In this document: one piece after another, positions 7,318-16,300 of the stretch | Numbering within the stretch: the first letter of the stretch is position 1 | Layout: each line of letters opens with the position of its first letter | DNA from: Prevotella sp. UBA7594 | Lineage (GTDB): Bacteria > Bacteroidota > Bacteroidia > Bacteroidales > Bacteroidaceae | Length of the DNA stretch: 27,506 nucleotides | Reading direction: 5' to 3' | Assembly: GCA_002490315.1 (NCBI GenBank) | Contig: DLKG01000084.1 | Span: 1 to 27,506, forward strand | Notes under the pieces: generated by a model | What the model saw: the letters and a program-made list of their open reading frames with translations, nothing else | What the model was told of the DNA's origin: nothing | Databases searched by the model: none | Position numbers and translations under genes: made by a program

Positions 7318-8637
7318 TCAGATAAGGTACTCGGCGATGATTGTGGTGTTGTAAGCCCATAGCCATACTGCAAGGGCTGACACAAGATAGCGCAGCGCGG
7401 AGGAACGTGTGCGGAGAAGCAGGTAGCCGATGGCGATGGGGATGATGAATGTCCAATGAGCTGTCATGATGTACACCTCGTTGATGCCGAAGCCGAAGCC
7501 GAGGTGCATCAGCATGTCGAAGGCAAACCACGAGAGGACGAGAAGGAAGAATTTTTCCTTCCGCGCCGTCCATGCACCGACGGCGAGAAGAAGCACAAGA
7601 ATAGCCTCAACGACATCGTTGACCACGGAACGGTAGGCGACGAAGACGGGACGCGTCTGCTGCACGTCCTCAAAGAGATGGTCGCGATGGAGCTGGAGCG
7701 ACTCGCCGAAGAGATTGTCCTTGACGGTCTGCCAACGGTTGGTGGTCATGTCGCTCCATTCAAGCAAGGGCACTTTCTCCGTCAACGCCTTGCCGTTCTG
7801 CTGACGCACGAAGGCGTCGTGCGCCTTCAGACGCTCGATGCGCGCGGGGTCTTTCTTCGCCACTGCCTTCTCGATGCGCTTTATCGACTGCTCCTGGGGG
7901 GCGATGATGGCGCGCTGTTGCCAGAGGCAAAGCAGAGCAAGAAGCAGCGTGGGCACTACGAACGAGGCGATACTGCGCCAGCGAAAGACCTTGCGGCCTG
8001 ACGCGAACCACGCGGCTATTGCCACCTTGACGCCGTTCGTAAGCGTCATGCCTGCCGTGAGGAAGAAGAGACATGCCTGCTGCCACAGTGTGAAAGGCTG
8101 CCCTGCCTTCAAGCGTCGCCCTGCCATAAGAAGCGTAAGGAGCAGGAGGGGAAGGGAGAGGGCGAAATGGTCGGGCACCATCGTCGCCACCATTACATGG
8201 GCGAAGCCATAGAAGAGCGCCGTGAGTATGCCGGCGTCGAGCAAAGACATGCCGACAACATCCCGCAGAAGGCGGTGCATCAGCACCGTACCCCACACGT
8301 CGCACACAACAAGCAATGCCGCCATGAGAAAGACGGCGAAATTGAACTCCATTGGAGGCATCAGCCAATGGTTGACCCAATAGAGCGGCAAGAGCAACGC
8401 GACGAAGAGCGGATGGCGCAGCACGTTCCAGTGGAGGCGCATACACGAGATAAAGATGAGGGAGAACACGTCGTAGCCCGACATGTTCAGATGATTGTAG
8501 AACACCGACCAGAAGCCGACGTGTGCCCCACGCGTGAATGAGTCGTAATGATTGTAGATGAGCAGCCCGTTGAGCGCGGCGAAAACGATTGTCGCCAAAA
8601 GCACAACGGGGCGCTCCTCCTTGCGAAGTACTGACAT
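7318..8637 (-). CDS. Multi-pass membrane protein, probable DUF6080 family
   Basis: A 439-residue integral membrane protein with about ten hydrophobic segments. One large loop (about residues 225-335 of the ATG-started protein) carries NLFGESLQLHRDHLFEDV. The overall plan (N-terminal helix, short loop with NHYDSFTRGAHVGFWSVFYN, helices, large loop, C-terminal helices) resembles polyprenyl-sugar-using GT-C glycosyltransferases. I recall it as the uncharacterised Bacteroidota family DUF6080, but could not check. The frame extends to a TTG at 8655; I chose the ATG at 8637 because the TTG directly follows the promoter region and lies inside a second TAACTTTG-like motif. Its partner downstream is a GT4 enzyme, which suggests a shared role in surface glycan or glycolipid assembly. 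The function itself is unknown. Confidence 0.8.
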   Translation of the reverse strand: MSVLRKEERPVVLLATIVFAALNGLLIYNHYDSFTRGAHVGFWSVFYNHLNMSGYDVFSLIFISCMRLHWNVLRHPLFVALLLPLYWVNHWLMPPMEFNFAVFLMAALLVVCDVWGTVLMHRLLRDVVGMSLLDAGILTALFYGFAHVMVATMVPDHFALSLPLLLLTLLMAGRRLKAGQPFTLWQQACLFFLTAGMTLTNGVKVAIAAWFASGRKVFRWRSIASFVVPTLLLALLCLWQQRAIIAPQEQSIKRIEKAVAKKDPARIERLKAHDAFVRQQNGKALTEKVPLLEWSDMTTNRWQTVKDNLFGESLQLHRDHLFEDVQQTRPVFVAYRSVVNDVVEAILVLLLAVGAWTARKEKFFLLVLSWFAFDMLMHLGFGFGINEVYIMTAHWTFIIPIAIGYLLLRTRSSALRYLVSALAVWLWAYNTTIIAEYLI

Positions 8638-8671
8638 ATTGCGTTTTATTTGCAAAGTTACAGTTTATTTG

Positions 8672-8703
8672 CAAAAGTAAAGGCAAACAAAACGCAAAAC
8701 AAA
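8672..8703 (-). promoter_or_regulatory. Bacteroidota-type promoter for the membrane protein/GT4 pair
   Basis: Minus strand TTTG (complement of 8700-8703), 20 bp, then TACTTTTG (complement of 8672-8679) is an exact TTTG / TAnnTTTG match. Transcription would start near 8664, leaving about 27 nt before the ATG at 8637. A second -7-like TAACTTTG (complement of 8653-8660) lacks a well-spaced -33. Confidence 0.75.
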
Positions 8704-8718
8704 AAGAAAAATCATACA

Positions 8719-8749
8719 GCCGGGAATGTAGACTACGGAGAAACCCGGC
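8719..8749 (-). terminator. Possible terminator after the small peptide gene
   Basis: GCCGGG (8719-8724) pairs with CCCGGC (8744-8749) across a 19-nt loop. On the minus strand it is followed by a T-rich stretch (complement of 8700-8714). It lies just past the peptide stop at 8759. The stem is short, so the call is tentative. Confidence 0.45.
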
Positions 8750-8758
8750 AAAAAGGCA

Positions 8759-8950
8759 TTAAAGCATTTCCGAGTCGTCAGCCCAATCTTCCGTGTCGAC
8801 GGAAGGAGCGTCTGGCGTCTCGCCGCTACCGGCAAGCAAACCAATGCTTTCCTCCATTGCCACGACTGCAATGGAGGGGGCAATGTAGGGCTTGCGCGCC
8901 AAGAGGGACGCACACGATGCTGTTATCCCATTATTCATTGTATTATACAT
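8759..8950 (-). CDS. Small 'LLAGSG' peptide, function unknown
   Basis: A 63-residue protein. A short basic/Cys-containing start leads to ARKPYIAPSIAVVAMEES, then IGLLAGSGE (about residues 36-44), then an acidic tail rich in Asp/Glu and ending DDSEML. Many Bacteroidota genomes carry small peptides of the plan 'K-x-Y-x-x-P-x-x-x-V-V-x-M-E ... LLAGSG' with a variable tail, generally annotated as hypothetical; this placement is from memory. No cleavable signal peptide or cysteine-rich core is clear. It starts 39 bp after the stop of the BspA-like secreted protein on the same strand, so the two are probably co-transcribed. It could be an exported or processed peptide, because 'GSG' resembles a leader-core junction, but no maturation or export gene is adjacent. 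Confidence 0.7.
   Translation of the reverse strand: MYNTMNNGITASCASLLARKPYIAPSIAVVAMEESIGLLAGSGETPDAPSVDTEDWADDSEML
8851..8877. repeat. Perfect hairpin inside the small peptide gene
   Basis: CCTCCATTGC (8851-8860) is perfectly complementary to GCAATGGAGG (8868-8877) around a 7-nt loop. It covers the codons for the most conserved-looking part, PSIAVVAMEE. It may be chance from codon choice or an mRNA structure. Confidence 0.7.
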
Positions 8951-8989
8951 TATATTATATGTGTTGTTTAATCTTATTGTATGTATTGT

Positions 8990-10261
8990 TTATCGCTTCA
9001 CAAAAACCTTGACACCATTCACAATGTACATATTCCCCGGGCGCATCTCGTCGACCCGGCGGCCCTGCAAGTCGTAGACACCGGAACGAGCGGCGCCGTC
9101 ATGCACGCCGTCGGAGAGGATGCGGTCGATAGCTGTGGGTCCATCGGAAGGCGTCGAGAAATCTATCCTTGGAACGTTGAGCTTGCTCTGCACGTCTGCT
9201 GCCGGCAACTCAAGGAAGCATCGGTAAGGAGTGGTGTGGACGGGAACGGAGGGACGCACACGATAGAACGCCACCTTGCCGTTCTTTTTTTGATAGACAT
9301 ACTGACGGCTTAGAGTCTCGTCGTAGCTGTCTGGATCGCCGAAGATTGGGAATCGGCCGTTGCAGCCGACGAGCAGATTGCCCTCTTCCGACACGGTCAC
9401 GGGTGCCATGCTGACACGACCGCTCGACTTTGGCAGGGTTATCGTAGTGCCGCCGTCGCGGAAGAGCAACACCGGAGTGTTGGCTTCGAGCGTCGTCTTT
9501 CCGTAAGCCTCAAGCACCAGCACCACTCCATTCGCGTCTTTCTCCACTGACGTTACTCTATATGGACGCGCCTTGTAGTTGCGATCGTCGTCGAGAAGGT
9601 TGATGGCGACCGGATAGCACAGAGTGCCCATGCCAGTCGTTGAGTTTATGGTGTAAGAGCTTTCCGTAAGCGTCTTTGTCTGCACGATGAAATGCTGTAC
9701 TGATTCAGCCGCCAAAGCTGCCACCATTTCCTTGCTTGACGAATAGACGTTGCCCGCGGGGGAGAACATTGTTCCGTTGTCCACATCCTGAAGCCGGGCG
9801 TCGGCATCAGCAAGATCCGGCAATGGCAACTGCACACCAGGCGTAACCGTCAAGGAAGCGGGCAGCAACAGCATCTGCGGACAAGGGGTGTCAGCGAAGA
9901 TTTTCTCTACAGTTATGTCGGCTTTTGAGTCGCCAACCTTAGAGAAGTCTATGCCGTTTATCACAAGGAATTGCAAATTGGACATTCCTGCAAACATTCC
10001 TTTCAAGGTGACAGGCTTCACTGTGTCGTACAGCCTCACCACGGTAATGCTCGATGCGGCATCATGCCATGGCGCAGTGGCGCCCCAATCGGCAAGCTCG
10101 CCTTCAGAAGCACCGTCAAGCGGACGTATGGTCAGCGTCTCGTGGGAAACGCTCCACTCACAAGTGCCGCACGTGCCACTCATCTCCACAGCATCTGCTG
10201 CCAACGCACCAATGGCGAAAACATTGAAGAGCAAGAAGAAGAAAGTAAAAAATTTTCTCAT
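8990..10261 (-). CDS. Secreted BspA-like protein with C-terminal sorting-type tail
   Basis: A 423-residue exported protein. Residues 1-21 are a signal peptide (FFTFFFLLFNVFAIGALA). Residues about 28-110 follow the opening of BspA-like surface proteins: GTCGTCEWSVSHETLTI, a W-containing stretch, then MFAGMSNLQFLVINGIDFSKV, one divergent leucine-rich repeat; the long repeat array of BspA is missing. The middle (about 150-380) is a beta-rich region I do not recognise. The last 33 residues (GVYDLQGRRV ... MYIVNGVKVFVK) match the tail seen on the GH95 and giant proteins and should direct outer-membrane export or anchoring. It lies 102 bp downstream of the giant gene, separated by a terminator, and upstream of the small peptide gene. 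No consensus promoter is evident; a TAACTTTT just before the start is a weak -7. Confidence 0.8.
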   Translation of the reverse strand: MRKFFTFFFLLFNVFAIGALAADAVEMSGTCGTCEWSVSHETLTIRPLDGASEGELADWGATAPWHDAASSITVVRLYDTVKPVTLKGMFAGMSNLQFLVINGIDFSKVGDSKADITVEKIFADTPCPQMLLLPASLTVTPGVQLPLPDLADADARLQDVDNGTMFSPAGNVYSSSKEMVAALAAESVQHFIVQTKTLTESSYTINSTTGMGTLCYPVAINLLDDDRNYKARPYRVTSVEKDANGVVLVLEAYGKTTLEANTPVLLFRDGGTTITLPKSSGRVSMAPVTVSEEGNLLVGCNGRFPIFGDPDSYDETLSRQYVYQKKNGKVAFYRVRPSVPVHTTPYRCFLELPAADVQSKLNVPRIDFSTPSDGPTAIDRILSDGVHDGAARSGVYDLQGRRVDEMRPGNMYIVNGVKVFVKR

Positions 10262-10304
10262 CTAAAAAAGTTATATTAACAATTAAAAATTTATTTGACT
10301 TAAT

Positions 10305-10349
10305 GAAAAAGACATGAGGCCAGACCTTCTTCTCAGCCCGGCCTCATGT
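10305..10349 (-). terminator. Terminator after the giant surface protein gene
   Basis: ACATGAGGCC (10312-10321) pairs perfectly with GGCCTCATGT (10340-10349) around 18 nt. On the minus strand it is followed by CTTTTT. It starts 15 bp past the stop at 10364. Confidence 0.85.
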
Positions 10350-10363
10350 TACTATTGCCTTAC

Positions 10364-13300
10364 TTATCGTCTAACCACGGTTGTCTTCCTGTGGTTCTTG
10401 ATGTAAACACCAGTTTGTGAAGGCTTGTCATTATGACGGACACCTGACGTAGAGTACCAGTTGCCCTTGCTGTCAGAGTCGGCACCGATAGCGTTGATGC
10501 CGTCAGTGCCTACACGCAACTTGATGGTCTGGCAAGGCGTCAAGGCATCGTACTCCTTCGTGCCCATGAGCGGCAACTCCTCAAGAGTCTGCTTGTCCCA
10601 CAGGCGGAACGTGAAGCGCTCGCCCTGCTCGCCATAAATGGCCATCTCGGCATCCTTGCCTGCCTCGCCTGCACACACTCCGCGACACTCGCCACTCTCT
10701 GAGAAGGCGGCAAGCTCATAGTCGTGGGCAAAGACAGAAGCATCAGCATCGAGAACAGTGCATGAAAGATATGTGTAGTCCTCGTAAGCCGACGGAACCA
10801 CGTCGAGCGAGAAGTGCTTTGCCGATACCGCACGAAGCTCGCGCGGAGCTTTCAGCGAGCCAACGACTGCGTTCTCCGCATAGGAGTCCTGACCGCGGAC
10901 GGCAGTGACGGCGCCCGTCTCCGGGTCGCTCATACGATAGCGGATGCTGCTGCCGGCATGGTCGCCGGAAACGGTGAGATAAGCCACGCCCGTGGAGTCA
11001 ACCGTTGTCCATCCGCGACACTCACCGTCAACGAAAGCGCCAAGCTGGCAACCCTTTGCCTCCTCGCCGTCGAGTGTGAGCTTAGCGAGCACAGAAGCAT
11101 TGGCTGCATAGCGATGGAAGTCGCAACCGAAGCGTTTAACGCCACTGACAACCGCACGAGGAGCAGCGGCACGCAAGACGTCAGCTCCTACCGACAACTT
11201 GGAAGGATAGTGCCAAGAGAGATTCTCTTTGCCGTGATAGCCGTAGATATAGCCATTGCCAGGAGTGAGATACTTAAGCGTGCCCACCCATACACGGCCA
11301 TTGTAGATAGCGTATTCGCTTTGGCTCTTGACGATATCGTTCTCCACAGGCTGGAAGTCGGCAAACGCCTCATTGAGCGTCATCATCGCTCCGACCGGAT
11401 ATCCAATCCACGTCCACGTCTGTTCCACATCGGGATTGTACGGGAAATCCACCTCGTATTCAGACGGGGAGGCGATGACACCCTCGATGTCAAGTTCTCC
11501 ATTGTCTGAAGCATAGACATGATAGCTCTCGTTGAGGTCAACGGTCGTGATTGGACGCTGTTCCTCGTCGGTGACATAGCGGCGCTTGACGTCGGTCACT
11601 ATGCCCTTGCCCTTGCCAAACAGTTCCTTGAAGTTCTGCTCTTCCGGTTTTACCCAAAGCGAAACCCAGTTCCAACCTTTTATAAGATTGAACACCTGAT
11701 GAGTGACGTTGTCGGTCTTGAACACACAAGGATAGCTGAACGAGCCAAGCACCTTCTTGTCGACAAACTGCAACTTGTTGACCTCACCCAAGGAGCGCTC
11801 CGTGAACTTCACGTTGCTGTAGGTGAGTCCGGTGGCAGCCTCCCACACCTTAAACGTCAGGCTGTTGTCGCCCTTCGGCATGTTGCCAACAACGTTAAGA
11901 TGTACGAAGTAGGCGTCCATGTTGCTGTCGTATTCCGGCATACCAATGCCGTGGCATTTGCCCTTGCTGTCGAAAGCAGCAACCATGGAGTTCTCGTCCG
12001 AGCACCACGTGTCGCCAAGTTTGATGCGTCCCATGATAGCCATCCATTGGTCGGACTCAACGTCCACACTCCAGTTTGGCTTGTTGCCCGTCACATTGAG
12101 CGTCACGGACATTGGTGTCTGCATTCCCTCCGAATCGGAGATATACAGCATATCCTGATAGGTGCCTATGCCATAGGCAGCATCAGTGGTGAGGGTTACA
12201 GTCGCGGAACTGTAGGGTTGCAGCAAGCCTTCCGTAGAAGAAGCTTTCAGCCATGCAGGCAGGTTGCCTATTTGCCATGTCTGGTTGGAAGCAGAGATAT
12301 TTGTTATAGTGAGTTTGGTGTCTGCCGTCTCACCAATCTGCTGCGTCAAGACCTCTTCATCAATGTAGGCATTGAGCGACTTTTGGCTGACGTAGACGCT
12401 CCATGTCTCTGGCTGCGCCATGCGGTTGCCGTGCTCGTCCATAATGTCGCGCACCGTGAAGTTGACGATGCAGTTCTCAATACGTGACTTCGAGAGAGCG
12501 GAAGGGAATGACATCACTATTTTGTTGCGGTCGGTTTCCGATACAACCCAATCGATGTCAAGCCGGCTCTCAAACCCAGCCGCCTTTAATCTTGCTCCTT
12601 TGTCGGTCGTTGCCTTCTCGGCAAGCATCTCCATATCGGCAGTGTCCCCATAACCCACCGCAGTAGGATCGGCGGCAGGCTTGAAGCCCGTGTTGGCATT
12701 TGCAGCTGCGCGGTCGGAGAGCGTTGGAGTGGTTTTCTCCTGATTTGCCACGAGATCGGTACGTTCAAACGGGTAGTAAGCCACAAGTCCCGGCTCATTG
12801 CCGCGTAGTCGCTCGGCAATGCCGTTCTTCACGTTGGCAAGAGTTTTGTGGGCATCCCAGAGGCGCACCTCGTCGATGTCACCTTCGAAATACTGCGACA
12901 CGGTAGCCGCGCTTTCCGCCTTCGGCTTGTAGACCAAGGCGCCGAGAGCCATCTGCGAGTTGTAGAACGCGCCGAGGTCGGTACCGACAATCAGTTCGTT
13001 GTTACTGATGTCAACGGTGTCGACAAGCAGCGTAGCGTAACCATCACGGTTGACGCAGAAGGCAAGGTGGTGCCATTGGTTGTCGTTGTAGTTCTTGCCC
13101 ATCGGCTCATAGGTCTTGCCCGAAGCCGTGAGCACCAAGCTGCCGTTTGTATCAAGCGAGAGTGCCATGTGGCGCGAGAGTGCCAGCGAGTCTTCAGGAG
13201 ATTCGGCTGCGCCCCATCCGTTGCTGAAGATCGTTGCGATACCATCCTGCTTCTTGGCAGCCGAACGGAACATCATCTCAAGCACATAGTCGTCGGTAGC

Positions 13301-16300
13301 TCCGATGGGACATCCCGACGTGTTGACAAGCACATACTGCGACTTGCCGTCGGTGTGCAGTGCATAGTTCTTGACTGGAATGTACCAGTTGTCGGTGCCC
13401 ATGAGCGACAGATTGCGCGAGTGGACCTTCTCCTTTGCCACCTTGCCGTAGCCCTCATCCATAGGCCAGTAGGCGAAGATGCCACGGAGATTGGCTGTGT
13501 GCTTGTTGCTCTTGTCCTTGAGAGCGTCCTCGAAGGATTTCATCTTGTCGTAGACCACGAAGCCCTCCATGTCGGCATAACATTCGTCGCCGCTCTTCGA
13601 ACCGCCCACATAGAGCGGCACGTTGCAGTCGGCATTATTGGCGAGTCCTTTCACCGGCATATTGATGAAGGAACTCTGCGCCTCGTTGCCTGTGCCGCTG
13701 ACGTTGTAGACGCGCAGCGTGCGCTTGTCCTTGTTGAACGAAACGATAGCGTACATCCAATCTTGTTCCGCCTTGCCGTCAACACCGATTGCCTTACGCT
13801 GGCTCGTCACGAAGTCGGAGCCAAACTGGGCGCTGAGCGTAGCGTCGGCGTTGTAGAATATCTTCACGGGCAGAGAGTCGGCGACGCTGGGATTGAGCGT
13901 CTGGCTGAACAGACAACTCTTCTTTCCAGTTTGCGGCTTGTACCAGAATGCCACAGTGGCATCGTTGCCGAAGATATTTACGCGGCTCTGCGTGTGAGCA
14001 GGCGTGTTGCCGTCGAAATGCAAGCCCGTGCGATGGGTTACCTCGGCATCGTTGAGCTCTGCCGTAACGTAGAAGTTGTCGTCGTTGACGGCAGTGAGGT
14101 CAATAGCCTTGTTGAACGTGACGCTCAACTCGCTGCCACGCGTGAAGTAGCCAGTCGACGGACTCGGTGCACCAAGCACTACGGGAGCTTTCGTATCCTT
14201 GACGATTGTTATGGGTTCGGTGTCGTCCGTCAGTTCCTCAGACGGACTGAGGATGCTGAAGCTCTCCGCGCGCACCTGATAGGTTCCCTCGGCAAGCGAG
14301 GAGAAGTCGATGGAGCAGGTGTCCTCGGCGTTGAGCTGTCGCCATCCGTCAGGCAGGTCGCCACGGAAGTCGGTCCAGCGCTTCTTGTCGTTGAGAAGTA
14401 TGCGCTGCGTATGCCACGTCGACTCACCGGCGAGTTTGTACTGCATACGCACTCCCGTGAATCCATAGTAGTCGGCAGAGTAGCCACCGAGCTTGAAGAG
14501 CATCTTCTGCGACTTGCTATCGCCGTTGATGACGAAGCCACTGTTGCTCTTCATTGTCATCTTCGGAGCCTGTGGCGTGAAGTGGATGCTGATGGTGTCG
14601 ATATTTGCATCTGTGAAATTGGAAAGAAGAAGTCTGAACACCAGATTGTCGTAGTCGGTGACGTCGAGGCGCGACTGCTTGAAAGTAATCGTGCGCTCAA
14701 CCTTCTTTCCTGGAGGCAACACTATATTCCAACCGCTCGACAGCGGCTGTCCGTCGAGGCGGACATCAAGTCCACGGGTGTCACCAGAAGAGATGCACTT
14801 AAGAGTGTATGCATAGTTGATAGAAGAGGACGTGCACGTGGAGTTGTTGGCAAGCGTTAGCTTTACAGAGGCTGTCGTGCCGCTTGGCACGTTGAGCAGT
14901 TCACGCTTCTCAAACTTCAAGTAGGGCAAGTCCATGCTCATAGTGCCATTGTCGAGTGGCACATGCTGTCCATTCTCAGTATAGTACAGTGACATCTGCT
15001 GCTTCTCGTAAGGAACGCGGCTTTGTCCTGCCACGGTACGGAAGAGGAACGGGCCTGGCATGAACATTGTCTTCACGTTGTTTGTCTTCTGATCGACAAC
15101 CTTTCCCGGCATGTAGACGTCCACGGAGAAATGGTCGTCGAGGTTATTGTCGGAAAGCGTGTAGCCAAACGTATTGCTCTGAGTCTCCGTGTCGGTGCCC
15201 ACGCGCTTGACGCTTCCTCCGATTGTGGTCTTCGACTTTGTGAGAGTTTTTACATATTCAAAACCTGAAACTTTTAATTTCATGTCGAATGAATGGGCTA
15301 CAGAAATGTCCGTTCCGGTGGTCTGCACTCCCGTTGTGCTCTCAGTCGCCGTGAAGTTTCTCGACAACTGTGTGCCCGCGTCGAACGAGAAGTTGTCGAT
15401 GAAGCCGTAGTCGATGTTGGTGAACGAAGAATGGAATGTTTTCCGTTCTTTGTTCTTGAACATTTCGTACTTGTACTTCTCCACTCCGCTTATGATTGCC
15501 TGCCACTGTCCTATGGTAGAGTTGAAGCTCGTCACCATGTCCTCAACACTCTCGGTATCGTCCGTAGATGCCGGTTCGATGGTAACGAAGTCATTCTCAT
15601 CCCAATATTCCTTCTTCTCCACCGACTTGAGGGCGAAAGCGAGGAACTTTCCCTTTGCCGGCTGCACGGAGGAAGGATTGGGAAGCTTGTCTACAAAGGT
15701 GGTGAGCGCGTTGCGGTTCTTCATAAGATCGGGAATTTGGATGTTCACAATCTCATTCTGCGATAGACGGAACGACGTGCTGTCCTTCTCGTACTTGCCG
15801 ACACCGACCCATTTCTCAAGCTGATACTTTCGCCCAGATTCAGATGTCACGGCGAACTTGCCAGAAGCCGACGGGGATTCCTTGAGCATCACATATTCGG
15901 ACGGGCAGAAAACCCAGTTGGTGTTTCTTCCTATGTAGACGTCACCCATGGCACCGACATGAATATCGTCAGAGCCCGTGGCTATGCGTTCTTTCAAGAC
16001 ATACGATTTGGTAAAGTCGTGCGACCACCCTTCAGTAACCTTTGCCGTTGGCAATATATCATGAGTTCTGCTCTCTTCTACCTGAATTGTTTTCGTAGCA
16101 TTCGCAGGACCCACGTGATATGTGGAAGTCTCTGTTCCAGCCGCTATTGTCACTCCAGTCTCACTTGTAACTGTTGCCGACTCCGAGATATTCAGCTTAG
16201 CCGTCATCGTTGTGCCCGTCTCCATAAAGGCAGAACTTGTTGATCCTGGAGGGTCGAAAAGTACGCCTATAAGTTTTTTCGGAGCAGACGTTACGAAGTT

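Noticed and set aside
8638..8655. TTG start for the DUF6080-like membrane protein
   Set aside because: The TTG lies within a TAACTTTG-like motif close to the predicted transcript start; an ATG follows six codons later.
12848..14860. A 670-codon open frame on the plus strand opposite the giant gene
   Set aside because: It is antisense to a coherent multidomain protein, its translation resembles no family, and open antisense frames are common in GC-rich coding sequence.
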